8,002 bases of DNA from contig CALHST010000019.1 of NCBI GenBank assembly GCA_938038825.1, positions 1 through 8,002 on the forward strand, written 5' to 3'. The stretch's first letter is position 1. The number at the start of each line of letters is the position of its first letter. Source of the stretch: an uncultured Paracoccaceae bacterium. GTDB lineage: Bacteria > Pseudomonadota > Alphaproteobacteria > Rhodobacterales > Rhodobacteraceae. Under the pieces are notes generated by a model that was given only the letters and a program-made list of their open reading frames with translations, did no database searches and was not told the DNA's origin. The position numbers were made by a program, and so were the translations under genes. Below, piece after piece: positions 1 to 7,731 of the stretch.

Positions 1-980
1 TGGTGATGGATCGGGGCCATCAGGAACACACGTTTGCCGGTCTTTTTGAAGTAAAGGACTTGGATGATCACCGACAGCGCCTCGACCACGAAGAGGCCGC
101 CGACAATGGCCAGGACGATCTCGTGCTTCGTAGACACGGCAATCGCGCCAAGGGCCCCGCCCAAGGCCAAAGACCCGGTATCGCCCATGAACACGGCAGC
201 CGGCGGGGCGTTGTACCACAGAAACCCAAGGCCCCCCCCAAACAGACCCGCACAAAAGATCAGGATCTCACCCGTTCCCGGCACATAATGCACATCCAGA
301 TATTCCGTGAAATCCACGCGCCCCACAGCATAGGCAATGATGCCAAGCGCCCCGGCCGCGATCATCACGGGCATAATGGCCAGCCCGTCCAGCCCGTCGG
401 TCAGGTTCACCGCATTGGCAGAGCCCACAATCACGATCATGGAAAACGGGATGAACAGAACGCCCAAATTGATCAGCGTGTCCTTGAACACGGGCATCGC
501 CAGCTGGTTTTGCAACGCGTCAGGATGATTGACCATGGCCACATAAGACGCCAATGCTGCAATCAGAAATCCAAGTAATAACCGCGCCTTACCGGACACA
601 CCTGCAGTGGTTTGCTTGGATACTTTTGCATAGTCATCCGCAAAACCAATGGCCGCAAAGCACAGCGTCACCCCCAGCACGATCCACACAAAGGGATTGT
701 CGAGCCGCGCCCATAACAGCGTTGACGTCGCAAGCGCGCCCACGATCAGCAAGCCGCCCATGGTGGGGGTGCCGGCTTTGGCAAAGTGGCCCTCGGGGCC
801 ATCATCGCGGATCGGTTGCCCCTTGCCTTGCTTGCGCCGCAGCACGTTAATCAGCGGTTTTCCGAAGAGAAACCCAAAGATCAACGCCGTGAGAAAGGCC
901 CCTCCCGCACGAAAAGTAATGTATCGAAAGAGGTTAAAAAAATCACCGCCATCCGACAAAGCTGTCAACCAATAGAGCAC
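1..980 (-). CDS. mraY: Phospho-N-acetylmuramoyl-pentapeptide-transferase (MraY), C-terminus cut off by the window edge
   Basis: Polytopic inner-membrane enzyme that transfers phospho-MurNAc-pentapeptide from UDP to undecaprenyl phosphate, giving lipid I and UMP, the first membrane step of peptidoglycan synthesis. Translating the minus strand from the GTG at 980 gives 326 codons without a stop. The start reads MLYWLTALSDGGDFFN, which lines up with the usual MraY N-terminus. Family motifs are intact: the Asp dyad in FADDYAK (D115, D116), NLTDGLDGLA (192-201) and MGDTGS with D267. These positions match the E. coli catalytic aspartates. The visible part ends inside MAPIHH(H), the conserved histidine motif (residues 321-326), so roughly 34 residues of the usual ~360 are missing. 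An in-frame GTG at 995 would add five residues but has no better ribosome site. The gene follows murF by 18 bp. Identity is very secure; the exact start is fairly secure. Confidence 0.97.
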   Translation of the reverse strand, partial: MLYWLTALSDGGDFFNLFRYITFRAGGAFLTALIFGFLFGKPLINVLRRKQGKGQPIRDDGPEGHFAKAGTPTMGGLLIVGALATSTLLWARLDNPFVWIVLGVTLCFAAIGFADDYAKVSKQTTAGVSGKARLLLGFLIAALASYVAMVNHPDALQNQLAMPVFKDTLINLGVLFIPFSMIVIVGSANAVNLTDGLDGLAIMPVMIAAGALGIIAYAVGRVDFTEYLDVHYVPGTGEILIFCAGLFGGGLGFLWYNAPPAAVFMGDTGSLALGGALGAIAVSTKHEIVLAIVGGLFVVEALSVIIQVLYFKKTGKRVFLMAPIHH

Positions 981-988
981 TAGTCCCG

Positions 989-993
989 TCCCC
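989..993 (-). promoter_or_regulatory. Ribosome binding site of mraY (GGGGA)
   Basis: GGGGA on the minus strand lies 8 bases upstream of the GTG at 980, inside the 18-bp murF-mraY gap. A second GGGA sits only 3 bases from the start. This supports the non-ATG start, together with the conserved N-terminal sequence. An ATG at 999-997 that overlaps the murF stop is in another frame and soon meets a stop, so it is not the mraY start. Confidence 0.6.
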
Positions 994-998
994 ACGCA

Positions 999-2438
999 TT
1001 ATGTTGTGGTGTCATTATGCCTCCGGGGATGACCCATTTTGCGGATGGCGTCAACGATCCGCGCCAGTTTCATGGAAAGAGACCCCTTGACCATCACCAC
1101 ATCACCACTGTCAAGAACGCTGTGAACATGCGGGGCCAAGACATCGGATGTTTCCACCCACTTGCCGCGTTTTGCTTCAGGCAAGGCGTTATGCAGGTGT
1201 TGCATGAGCGGGCCCACGCAATGCACAGTGTCGATCGCCTCTATCGCGTCAAGCTGCGCAAGATCGGCATGCAAGTCAGGGCCCGTGGGGCCCAGCTCTT
1301 TCATGTCCCCGATGATCGCAATGCGGCGCCCTTTTGACACGCGTCCGATGTCGTTGGTCACCTCTGCGGCGGCCAGAACGTCCAGTGCTGCGGCCATGGA
1401 TGTCGGGTTGGCGTTATAGCTGTCATCTATCAGCTCCAACGTCAGTCTGCTGTCCACGGAATCCAATTGGATCACCTCGCGCGCGCCCCGGCCCTGAAAC
1501 GGCGACCATCGCCCAATGGCCCCAACAGCCAGCCCCAAATCTGCGCCCAGCTCCACCGCGGCGGCCAAAGCCCCCAGACCATTCATCGCAAAATGGCGTC
1601 CAACAGCGGCCAGTTTGAACAGAATGGGGTCCCCGTCCACTTCGGCCTGCGCAACAGTCACGTCTTTTTGCAGTGTCACGTCGATCAGTTTGTAATCAAA
1701 CCCGTCAAACCCAAAACCCACATCTTTGCGCTTTGCATCATGGGCCTTGGCATACAACACCGCCGAGGTATCAAGATCACAGTTCAAAACAGCACTACCG
1801 CCATATTCCAGCCCGTCGATGATGGACGCTTTTTCCAAAGCGATCCCGGTAATGTTGTCAAAGGCTTCCAGATGCGCGGCAGCAACTGTGGTGATCAGCG
1901 CCACGTGGGGGCGGGCCATCTTGGACAAAGGGGCAATTTCGCCCGGATGGTTCATACCGATTTCGATCACGGCAAATTCTGTGTCCTGTGGCATACGCGC
2001 CAATGTCAGGGGCACCCCCCAGTGGTTATTGTATGAGGCCACAGAGGCATGGGTGCGTCCTTGTTCCGACAAGACATGGCGCAACATTTCCTTGGTCGAG
2101 GTTTTGCCCACCGAACCGGTAATAGCCACAACGCGGGCTTGAGTGCGTGCTCGGGCCGCGATGCCCAAAGCCTCTAGTCCCGTTTGCACGTCCTCTACGA
2201 TCAACAAGGGGGCCGTGTCATCCAAACCATCGGGAATGCGCGACACCAGCGCCGCGGCTGCCCCGTTTTCCAAAGCCTGCGCAACAAACTCATGGGCGTC
2301 CCGCGCCGCCGTCAACGCAACAAACAAGTCACCGGGTTGCAAGGTGCGGGTATCAATGCTGACGCCGTTGGCCTGCCAGTGTTGGGTGTTGTGCCCGCCC
2401 GTTGCGGCAGCGGCGTCTTCGCTGGTCCAAAGGCTCAT
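999..2438 (-). CDS. murF: UDP-N-acetylmuramoyl-tripeptide--D-alanyl-D-alanine ligase (MurF)
   Basis: Cytoplasmic ATP-dependent Mur ligase that adds D-Ala-D-Ala to UDP-MurNAc-tripeptide, producing the pentapeptide used by MraY. The protein has 479 residues, slightly longer than E. coli MurF. It shows the three Mur-ligase domains in order. The N-terminal UDP-substrate domain covers about 1-100 (SIDTRTLQPGDLFVAL at 27-42). The central ATPase carries the P-loop ITGSVGKTST (106-115), YNNHWGVP (136-143), IEIGMNHPGEI (158-168), AAHLEAF (187-193) and LEKASI (201-206). The C-terminal domain has DDSYNANP (338-345), GDMKELG (377-383) and KGSLSM (451-456). The C-terminal tail is basic and then ends in DTTT; this looks lineage-specific. 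The start ATG overlaps the murE stop by 4 bases (ATGA), with an AGGGCGGGG stretch just upstream, so translational coupling to murE is likely. No key residue appears to be missing. Confidence 0.97.
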   Translation of the reverse strand: MSLWTSEDAAAATGGHNTQHWQANGVSIDTRTLQPGDLFVALTAARDAHEFVAQALENGAAAALVSRIPDGLDDTAPLLIVEDVQTGLEALGIAARARTQARVVAITGSVGKTSTKEMLRHVLSEQGRTHASVASYNNHWGVPLTLARMPQDTEFAVIEIGMNHPGEIAPLSKMARPHVALITTVAAAHLEAFDNITGIALEKASIIDGLEYGGSAVLNCDLDTSAVLYAKAHDAKRKDVGFGFDGFDYKLIDVTLQKDVTVAQAEVDGDPILFKLAAVGRHFAMNGLGALAAAVELGADLGLAVGAIGRWSPFQGRGAREVIQLDSVDSRLTLELIDDSYNANPTSMAAALDVLAAAEVTNDIGRVSKGRRIAIIGDMKELGPTGPDLHADLAQLDAIEAIDTVHCVGPLMQHLHNALPEAKRGKWVETSDVLAPHVHSVLDSGDVVMVKGSLSMKLARIVDAIRKMGHPRRHNDTTT

Positions 2439-3919
2439 AATCCCCGCCCTTCCAATGCGGCCACAGCAATCGAGGCCTGTTCAACATCATCAAAGGGCAA
2501 CACGTCTTCGCCCACAATTTGGCCCGTCTCGTGGCCCTTACCCGCGATCAACAAGGCGTCCCCCGGTTCCAAGGCATCCACTGCGCGTAAGATTGCTTCG
2601 GCCCGATCTGCGACCTCGGTCGCATCAGGACAGCCTTCCAGCACAGCGCCACGAATGGCGGTTGGGTCTTCGGTGCGTGGATTGTCGTCGGTCACAAACA
2701 CCACATCCGCAAATTCTGCCGCTGCTGCCCCCATAAGGGGGCGTTTGATCGGGTCGCGGTCGCCGCCCGCACCCAAAACGCAAATCAGACGTCCCAGAAC
2801 ATGCGGCCGAAGAGCGCGAAGTGCCGTTTCCACAGCATCCGGTGTATGGGCGTAGTCCACATAAACAGCCGCCCCGCCCTCACGCGTGGCAGCCAATTCC
2901 ATGCGACCCCGCACTGTGGTCAAGTAAGGCAGCGTGTCAAAAACCTCAGATGGGTCTGCACCACATGCGATCACAAGGCCCGCCGCCACCATCACGTTAT
3001 AGGCTTGAAAATCGCCAACAAGGTTGAGCCGTGCTTGATACGCTTTGCCCTGAAACCGCAGGCGCAAATCCTGCCCCGTGGCATCCATGCGATGCCCCTC
3101 AAGACACAGATCCGCCCCACTGTCCCCGACAGTCAGAACGCCCTGCCCCCGCGCCGTGGCGATGGCAACCATATCCACGCCCCGTGCATCGTCGATATTG
3201 ATAACCGCGATCCCACTTTCCGGCAACACGCGGGCAAACAAGCCAGCCTTGGCATCAAAATAGGCATCAAAGGTTTCGTGATAATCCAGATGGTCTTGGG
3301 TAAAGTTAGTAAACCCCGCCGCCTTCAGAACAACGCCATCCAAACGCGCTTGATCCAGGCCATGGGACGACGCTTCCATCGCGGCATGGGTGACGCCGTT
3401 TTGCACAGCGTTCGCTAACGTGCGGTGCAATGTGATGGGTTCTGGGGTTGTGTGCGCCAAAGGTGCCGCCCATACGCCTTCCACGCCCGTGGTGCCCAGA
3501 TTAACCGCCTGCAGACCCATTTCCACCCAGATTTGTCGCACGAAAGTGGACACCGAGGTTTTGCCGTTTGTGCCCGTGACCGCAATCATAGTGCTGGGTT
3601 GAGGCCCATAAAACAGCGCGGCTGTGCGCGCCAATGTGGCGCGGGGGGCTTCGCTTGTGATCAATGCGGCGCCCGCTGCGGCAAGTTCGGGTGCTGCGAT
3701 CCGCGCGCCCTCGGGGTCGGTCAAAACGGCAGTGGCCCCTTGACGCAACGCGTATTTGACAAACTCTGCCCCATGCACGCGACTGCCGGGCATCGCTGCA
3801 AACAAAGTGCCGTCTTGCGCTTCGCGGCTGTCTACGGCCAGCCCCGATATTATCGGATTCGCACCGCCTTGGGCACGAAGTCCCAGATCTGAAAGAGTTT
3901 TCCTGCCCATACCGCCCAT
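2435..3919 (-). CDS. murE: UDP-N-acetylmuramoyl-L-alanyl-D-glutamate--2,6-diaminopimelate ligase (MurE)
   Basis: Cytoplasmic Mur ligase adding the third stem-peptide residue to UDP-MurNAc-L-Ala-D-Glu. The protein has 494 residues, normal for the family. Visible motifs are DSREAQDGTLF (30-40), the P-loop VTGTNGKTS (114-122), HTTPEP (156-161), EASSHGL (182-188), K224 in FDAKAGLF at the position of the carbamylated lysine, YNV (307-309), DYAHTPDA (355-362), the DDNPRTEDP motif (411-419) and GKGHE (460-464). The DNPR signature marks meso-diaminopimelate rather than lysine as substrate, as expected in a Gram-negative. The chosen start (MGGMGRK) has a short AAGG 4 bases upstream. A second ATG three codons in is possible but has a poorer ribosome site. 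It follows ftsI after 70 bp, the largest gap between genes in the cluster, and overlaps murF by 4 bases. Confidence 0.97.
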   Translation of the reverse strand: MGGMGRKTLSDLGLRAQGGANPIISGLAVDSREAQDGTLFAAMPGSRVHGAEFVKYALRQGATAVLTDPEGARIAAPELAAAGAALITSEAPRATLARTAALFYGPQPSTMIAVTGTNGKTSVSTFVRQIWVEMGLQAVNLGTTGVEGVWAAPLAHTTPEPITLHRTLANAVQNGVTHAAMEASSHGLDQARLDGVVLKAAGFTNFTQDHLDYHETFDAYFDAKAGLFARVLPESGIAVINIDDARGVDMVAIATARGQGVLTVGDSGADLCLEGHRMDATGQDLRLRFQGKAYQARLNLVGDFQAYNVMVAAGLVIACGADPSEVFDTLPYLTTVRGRMELAATREGGAAVYVDYAHTPDAVETALRALRPHVLGRLICVLGAGGDRDPIKRPLMGAAAAEFADVVFVTDDNPRTEDPTAIRGAVLEGCPDATEVADRAEAILRAVDALEPGDALLIAGKGHETGQIVGEDVLPFDDVEQASIAVAALEGRGL

Positions 3920-3937
3920 GCGACCTTGTTTTTTGGC

Positions 3938-3965
3938 AGTATAACAGGTGCGTGAACGCGCTCAA
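3938..3965 (-). promoter_or_regulatory. Possible housekeeping-sigma promoter before murE
   Basis: Minus-strand TTGAGC (3965-3960) and TATACT (3943-3938) are separated by 16 bases. They match the sigma-70 consensus hexamers at 4 of 6 and 5 of 6 positions. The expected start site near 3931 would leave a leader of only about 12 bases before the murE ATG, still keeping its AAGG. The pair lies in the 70-bp ftsI-murE gap, the only gap in this tight cluster large enough for a promoter. This is inference from sequence resemblance; such matches occur by chance. Confidence 0.35.
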
Positions 3966-3989
3966 GCAGATGCCACAGTGCGCGGGATC

Positions 3990-5777
3990 TTATTCGCCCC
4001 GGGTGAAGGTGCCGCCGGTAAAGGTAATGGGTTCATGTTCCGGGCGCAGACCCAGCAATGGCGCAATCCGGGAAATCAGTTCTGCGGCCACGGGCACGGC
4101 CGTCCAACCTGCCGTCCGGCGTGGTTCATCACCCGATGTTTCAATGGGTTCATCCAGCGTCACGACCAACACATATTTTGGATCATGTGCTGGGAACATA
4201 CTGGCGAAGGTCGCAATCACCTTTTCCTTGTAATACCCGCCGCGCGGCTTGGGTTTGTCGGCCGTTCCCGTCTTGCCGCCCACCGCATATCCACGCACTT
4301 CGCCCATGGACGCTGTGCCTTCGGTCACCACGGCGCGCAGCATGTTGCGTGCGTCAGACGCCGCGCGTTCGCTCATCACGCGGGGGCCGTCTTGGGGGCC
4401 ATGTTGTTTGAGGATCGTCGGTTTGACATACCGCCCGCCATTGGCAATTGCGGCATACCCGGCAGCCAAATGCATAGGCGACGTGGAAATCCCGTGTCCA
4501 TAAGAAATGGTCACAGCGCTGAGGTCCGTCCAGCGTTTGGGATATAACGGATCCCCCGTTGCGGCCTCAACAATCTCGAACGGAGTGGACGTGAACATGC
4601 CCAGTTTCGCAAACATCTCTTTTTGACGTTTGGGACCAATCATCAGCGCCATGCGCCCCGTGCCCCTGTTCGAGCTTTTGACAATGATGTCGCGCACGGA
4701 TAATTCGCCGTATTTCTTGTTCTTGAACTCGCCAATGCGATGTCCGCCCACTTTCAGGGGTACATCTGTGTCGATGATGGTGTTTGCATTCACCAACCCC
4801 AGATCAATGGCCTGCGCTGCTGCAAAAATCTTGAAGGTCGAACCAAGCTCGTAAACCCCTTGCACATAGCGGTTGAACAGGGGGCTGTCGCTTTGATCCC
4901 CTTCGATCAGGGGCCGTGGACGGTCATTGGGATCAAAATCCGGCAGGGACACAACTGAAAGAACTTCGCCGGTTTGTACATCCATCAGGACTGATGTCGC
5001 GCCTTTGGCGTTCATCAGTTTCATCCCGCCATACAGCACCCGTTCCGCCGCAGCTTGGACAGTCAAATCCAGTGATAATTGCAAAGGGCGGTTCCCATTG
5101 GCCGGATCACGCAGGTAATCGTCAAAGTATTTTTCAACACCTGCAACCCCAATCACTTCGGCTGCGTTCACCCCTTCCTCGCCAAAAGAGGCCCCCCCCA
5201 TAACATGCGCGGCCAGCTTCCCATTGGGGTACAAGCGCATCTCGCGTGGGCCAAACAGCAAGCCGGGCTCACCGATTTCATGCACCGCCTGCAACTGTTC
5301 AGGGCTGATTTTCTTTTTCACCCACAGGAACTTGCGCGTGCCTGTGAAATCCTTGACCAACCGATCCCGGTCCACATCCGGAAAGATCTGCTTAAGCGCG
5401 TCCGCAGCACGCACTGGGTCGATCATTTCCTGAGGCTGCGCATAAAGCGCATGTGTGTCGAAATTCGTCGCCAGAATACGGCCATGGCGATCTACAATAT
5501 CCGCGCGCGCCGCAGAAATGGCAGCACCGGGGGCAGATGCGCGTGGCTCCACAGGCTCGGATGTTGCCAGAACCCCCATACGCGCGCCCACCACAATGAA
5601 CGCACAGGAAAAGAACAGGCACAGCACCAACAGCCGTCCTTCGGCCCGCACGCGCGATGTATCGCGCATCTCTTCATGGCGCACACGCTTGTTTTCTTTT
5701 TCAATCGCGTCCGGGTTTTCGCCTTTTGCTCGCGCATCCAAAATGCGGGCCAAAGGGCGCAAAGGTGTGCGGATCAT
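3990..5777 (-). CDS. ftsI: Peptidoglycan D,D-transpeptidase FtsI (PBP3, septal class B penicillin-binding protein)
   Basis: Inner-membrane protein with its catalytic domain in the periplasm. It crosslinks septal peptidoglycan as partner of FtsW and is the target of PBP3-specific beta-lactams. The protein has 595 residues, close to E. coli FtsI (588). The first ~46 residues are a charged cytoplasmic tail, followed by one membrane segment at about 48-66. The class B pedestal domain includes DRHGRILATN (96-105) and a conserved block from GPREMRLYP (176-184) to GVEKYFD (213-219). The transpeptidase domain has all three active-site motifs: STFK (nucleophile S313, K316), SSN (368-370) and KTGT (502-505). 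There is no C-terminal PASTA repeat, as usual in proteobacterial FtsI. It overlaps ftsL by 4 bases (ATGA) and has the best ribosome site of the cluster. The 70-bp gap to murE follows. Confidence 0.97.
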   Translation of the reverse strand: MIRTPLRPLARILDARAKGENPDAIEKENKRVRHEEMRDTSRVRAEGRLLVLCLFFSCAFIVVGARMGVLATSEPVEPRASAPGAAISAARADIVDRHGRILATNFDTHALYAQPQEMIDPVRAADALKQIFPDVDRDRLVKDFTGTRKFLWVKKKISPEQLQAVHEIGEPGLLFGPREMRLYPNGKLAAHVMGGASFGEEGVNAAEVIGVAGVEKYFDDYLRDPANGNRPLQLSLDLTVQAAAERVLYGGMKLMNAKGATSVLMDVQTGEVLSVVSLPDFDPNDRPRPLIEGDQSDSPLFNRYVQGVYELGSTFKIFAAAQAIDLGLVNANTIIDTDVPLKVGGHRIGEFKNKKYGELSVRDIIVKSSNRGTGRMALMIGPKRQKEMFAKLGMFTSTPFEIVEAATGDPLYPKRWTDLSAVTISYGHGISTSPMHLAAGYAAIANGGRYVKPTILKQHGPQDGPRVMSERAASDARNMLRAVVTEGTASMGEVRGYAVGGKTGTADKPKPRGGYYKEKVIATFASMFPAHDPKYVLVVTLDEPIETSGDEPRRTAGWTAVPVAAELISRIAPLLGLRPEHEPITFTGGTFTRGE

Positions 5778-6127
5778 GGCAGCGCCTCCTCGCTATTCTG
5801 GCTTGAAACGTCAATGGCATTGTCGATGATCAGCTCTGGCGCGCGTGGATAGTCCACTTGATCCACGCGGCCAAACTGGTTTGGGCGCAACGGCAACAAT
5901 TGCAGCTTGTCAAAGTTCAGGTCAGCCAGCTCGCGCAGACGATCCGGGCGATTAAGATAGGCCCATTCGGCACGCAAAACAGCCAATCGGGCGTGTGCTT
6001 CGCGAATGTCCGAGTGCAGCTTCCCAGTGTCACGGAACGCCTGTTGCGTGGCATAGTTTTCGCGATACGCCCAAAAGGCCAACGCAACGACGCAAAAGGA
6101 CGTGATGATGTAAAGCACTGTTTTCAT
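5774..6127 (-). CDS. ftsL: Cell division protein FtsL (alphaproteobacterial type)
   Basis: Small bitopic divisome protein that, in known systems, forms the FtsQLB complex with FtsB and FtsQ and helps activate FtsWI. The 117-residue protein has a very short cytoplasmic N-terminus and one membrane segment at about 3-21 (LYIITSFCVVALAFWAY). A periplasmic helix with coiled-coil character spans about 22-60. The segment RAEWAYLNRPDRLRELA (52-68) is typical of alphaproteobacterial FtsL and is followed by a proline-containing tail. FtsL sequences diverge widely, so the call rests on topology, that segment, and position between rsmH and ftsI. It overlaps both neighbours by 4 bases (ATGA). No good Shine-Dalgarno sequence precedes the ATG, so expression probably depends on coupling to rsmH translation. 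Confidence 0.93.
   Translation of the reverse strand: MKTVLYIITSFCVVALAFWAYRENYATQQAFRDTGKLHSDIREAHARLAVLRAEWAYLNRPDRLRELADLNFDKLQLLPLRPNQFGRVDQVDYPRAPELIIDNAIDVSSQNSEEALP
5785..5790 (-). promoter_or_regulatory. Strong ribosome binding site of ftsI (AGGAGG)
   Basis: A full AGGAGG on the minus strand lies 7 bases before the ftsI ATG at 5777, inside the 3' end of ftsL. It fixes the start of ftsI despite the overlap with ftsL. It is clearly stronger than the sites in front of the other genes here, so FtsI may be translated partly independently of coupling. Confidence 0.85.
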
Positions 6128-7119
6128 ATCGTAAAACCGGAAACTTGAGGGGTGGAAATTTGTTTGGCCTCGACATCACCCGGGGCAGCGTCAGTGCGTG
6201 TGGCCACGCGCAAACGGGCTGATCGTGCACGGGGATTGCGGGCAACTTCGTCATCATCAGCGGAAATCGCCTTGCGCGACTTCAATGTGAATTGAACCGG
6301 GACGCTCTGGGTTTCCGGCGCATACCGGTTGGCATTGCCTGCCCCACCAGAGCGTGCGGTGAGAAAGCGTTTGACCATGCGATCTTCGACAGAATGAAAC
6401 GTCACCACAGCCAATTGCCCGCCCGGAGCCAAGGCACGTTCCGCGGCCATCAGGCCGCGCCACAGCTCGCCATATTCATCGTTCACGGCGATACGCAGCG
6501 CTTGAAAGCTGCGGGTCGCAGGGTGCGACTGGCCGGGTTTGGAACGCGGCAAACAGCTTTCGACGATCTCAGCCAGTTGCAATGTCCGTGTGATCGGTGC
6601 CTCGGCCCGTGCGCGGCCAATGGCCTTGGCAATCCGGCGCGAGGCGCGTTCTTCGCCGTATTGAAACAGGATATTTGCCAACATCGCTTCATCCAGATCA
6701 TTCACCAGATCCGCAGCAGAGGGGCCATCTTGGCTCATCCGCATGTCCAGCGGCCCATCCCGCATGAATGAAAAGCCCCGTTCCGCCAGATCCAGCTGCA
6801 TGGAACTGACCCCAAGATCCAGAACAACACCGTCCAAATCCTGCGCATAGGTATCCATTTTGGAAAACACGCCTGCTTGAGGCGTTATGCGGCCCCGGAA
6901 ATCATCCAGCCAGTCTGCGGCCATCTCAAACGCCAAAGGATCCCGGTCGACCCCGATCACATGATCAGCACCCGCATCCAACAATCCGCGCGTATAACCC
7001 CCGGCCCCAAAGGTCCCATCAAGCCAGCGCCCTGATACGGGCGCAACTGCACGCAAAAGCGGCGCAAGCAAAACGGGAATATGTGGGTCTTTGGTCTTAT
7101 CTGTGGCAGCAGACATCAT
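6124..7119 (-). CDS. rsmH: 16S rRNA (cytosine(1402)-N(4))-methyltransferase RsmH (MraW)
   Basis: Cytoplasmic SAM-dependent methyltransferase that N4-methylates C1402 in the decoding centre of 16S rRNA. The protein has 331 residues, near the family norm of about 310-330. Visible motifs include HIPVLL (13-18), the SAM-binding loop DGTFGAGGYT (34-43), VDRDP (57-61), DLGVSSMQLD (101-110), RGFSF (114-118) with GPLDMRM (122-128), HPATRSFQALRIAVN (199-213), FHSVEDRMVK (241-250) and NPRARSARLR (295-304). An insert-like helical region at about 130-190 corresponds to the family's substrate-binding subdomain. Two consecutive ATG codons (7119 and 7116) could serve as start. The nearest AGGGG (7135-7131) is 11 bases before the first, so the first is preferred, though neither is well spaced. 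It lies 5 bp after mraZ and overlaps ftsL by ATGA. Confidence 0.97.
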   Translation of the reverse strand: MMSAATDKTKDPHIPVLLAPLLRAVAPVSGRWLDGTFGAGGYTRGLLDAGADHVIGVDRDPLAFEMAADWLDDFRGRITPQAGVFSKMDTYAQDLDGVVLDLGVSSMQLDLAERGFSFMRDGPLDMRMSQDGPSAADLVNDLDEAMLANILFQYGEERASRRIAKAIGRARAEAPITRTLQLAEIVESCLPRSKPGQSHPATRSFQALRIAVNDEYGELWRGLMAAERALAPGGQLAVVTFHSVEDRMVKRFLTARSGGAGNANRYAPETQSVPVQFTLKSRKAISADDDEVARNPRARSARLRVATRTDAAPGDVEAKQISTPQVSGFTI

Positions 7120-7124
7120 CGGAA

Positions 7125-7631
7125 CTATGACCCCTGCGGTGTGTCTAAGAAGGTCAGCGGATCCACATCCTCGCCCAGCTCATCCAGCCAGGCCTCGGTG
7201 CGGTCAAGCTCTTCGGATTCATAGGTCTCGGGCTTCCAAATCTGGAACGTGTCCCCTGCCGCAATGAAGAAGGCTTCGCCCTTAAGATCAATTTTCTGTC
7301 GCAGCTTTGCGGGCAGCACCAGCCGCCCGGTTTCATCCACAGTGGTCGGGAAAGACTGACCGTGGAACAAACGCTGCAGCATTTTGCGCTCCATAGATCC
7401 GCGTGGCAGCGCGTCGATCTTTTCGTCCACCTCTTCGATGGCCTCTATGGTATAACATTCCAGATAGTTACGGCGATGATCACCGTAGACAATCACAAGC
7501 TCGGGGCTGTCGGACGCTTCGCGCCAATTCGGATCAGAGGCTTCCAGAACACGACGAAAAGAGGCTGGGATAGACACCCGCCCCTTCGTATCCACCTTAT
7601 GGTGGCTTTCGCCTCTGAACCTGCGTGCCAC
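7125..7631 (-). CDS. mraZ: Transcriptional regulator MraZ, GTG start
   Basis: DNA-binding regulator at the head of the dcw cluster. In E. coli it represses its own operon by binding direct repeats upstream. The 168-residue protein contains the two SpoVT/AbrB-like MraZ half-domains. The first carries HKVDTKGRVSIPASFR (11-26) and the second TVDETGRLVLPAKLR (97-111). Between them are LVIVYGD (45-51) and MERKMLQRLFHGQ (80-92). The product starts at GTG 7631, giving MARRFRGES as expected for Rhodobacterales MraZ; no upstream ATG restores that N-terminus. AAGGGA lies 9 bases before the start. Both half-domains look intact, so the protein should form the usual ring-shaped oligomer, which is family knowledge. 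It is the first gene of the cluster, after a 371-bp leader containing candidate operator repeats. Confidence 0.97.
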   Translation of the reverse strand: MARRFRGESHHKVDTKGRVSIPASFRRVLEASDPNWREASDSPELVIVYGDHRRNYLECYTIEAIEEVDEKIDALPRGSMERKMLQRLFHGQSFPTTVDETGRLVLPAKLRQKIDLKGEAFFIAAGDTFQIWKPETYESEELDRTEAWLDELGEDVDPLTFLDTPQGS

Positions 7632-7640
7632 GCCTGTCCG

Positions 7641-7646
7641 TCCCTT
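7641..7646 (-). promoter_or_regulatory. Ribosome binding site of mraZ (AAGGGA)
   Basis: AAGGGA on the minus strand with a 9-base spacer to the GTG at 7631. It supports the non-ATG start chosen for mraZ. A closer AGG at 2 bases is too near to serve. Confidence 0.55.
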
Positions 7647-7651
7647 TCTTT

Positions 7652-7665
7652 GCGCTTCTCAGCGC
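7652..7665 (-). promoter_or_regulatory. Small hairpin with GAGA tetraloop in the mraZ leader
   Basis: On the minus (transcript) strand GCGCT-GAGA-AGCGC forms a perfect 5-bp stem closed by a GNRA-type tetraloop. It sits 5 bases upstream of the AAGGGA ribosome site of mraZ and is flanked by A-rich sequence. GNRA loops stabilise short stems, so it could form in the mRNA and influence translation. It has no T-run, so it is not a terminator. The structure is visible; a role is inference. Confidence 0.4.
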
Positions 7666-7731
7666 TTTTGCCTGCTTGCGCCCGGTGCTACCCGGTTGCG
7701 AATTCGGCCCCCTGAAATAGGAAACGACGGA

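Noticed and set aside
381..400. Tandem near-repeat (cagcccgtc twice)
   Set aside because: It encodes the conserved DGLDGL motif of MraY and is explained by the protein sequence.
3..578. Plus-strand open frame of 191 codons at the window start
   Set aside because: It is antisense to mraY, whose minus-strand translation shows all catalytic motifs. The plus-strand product is His/Gln/Arg-rich with no domain.
5079..5852. Long plus-strand open frame (257 codons) opposite ftsI
   Set aside because: It lies antisense to the conserved, motif-complete ftsI. Its protein is rich in His, Arg, Gln and Cys, as expected for a shadow frame, and no family is recognisable.
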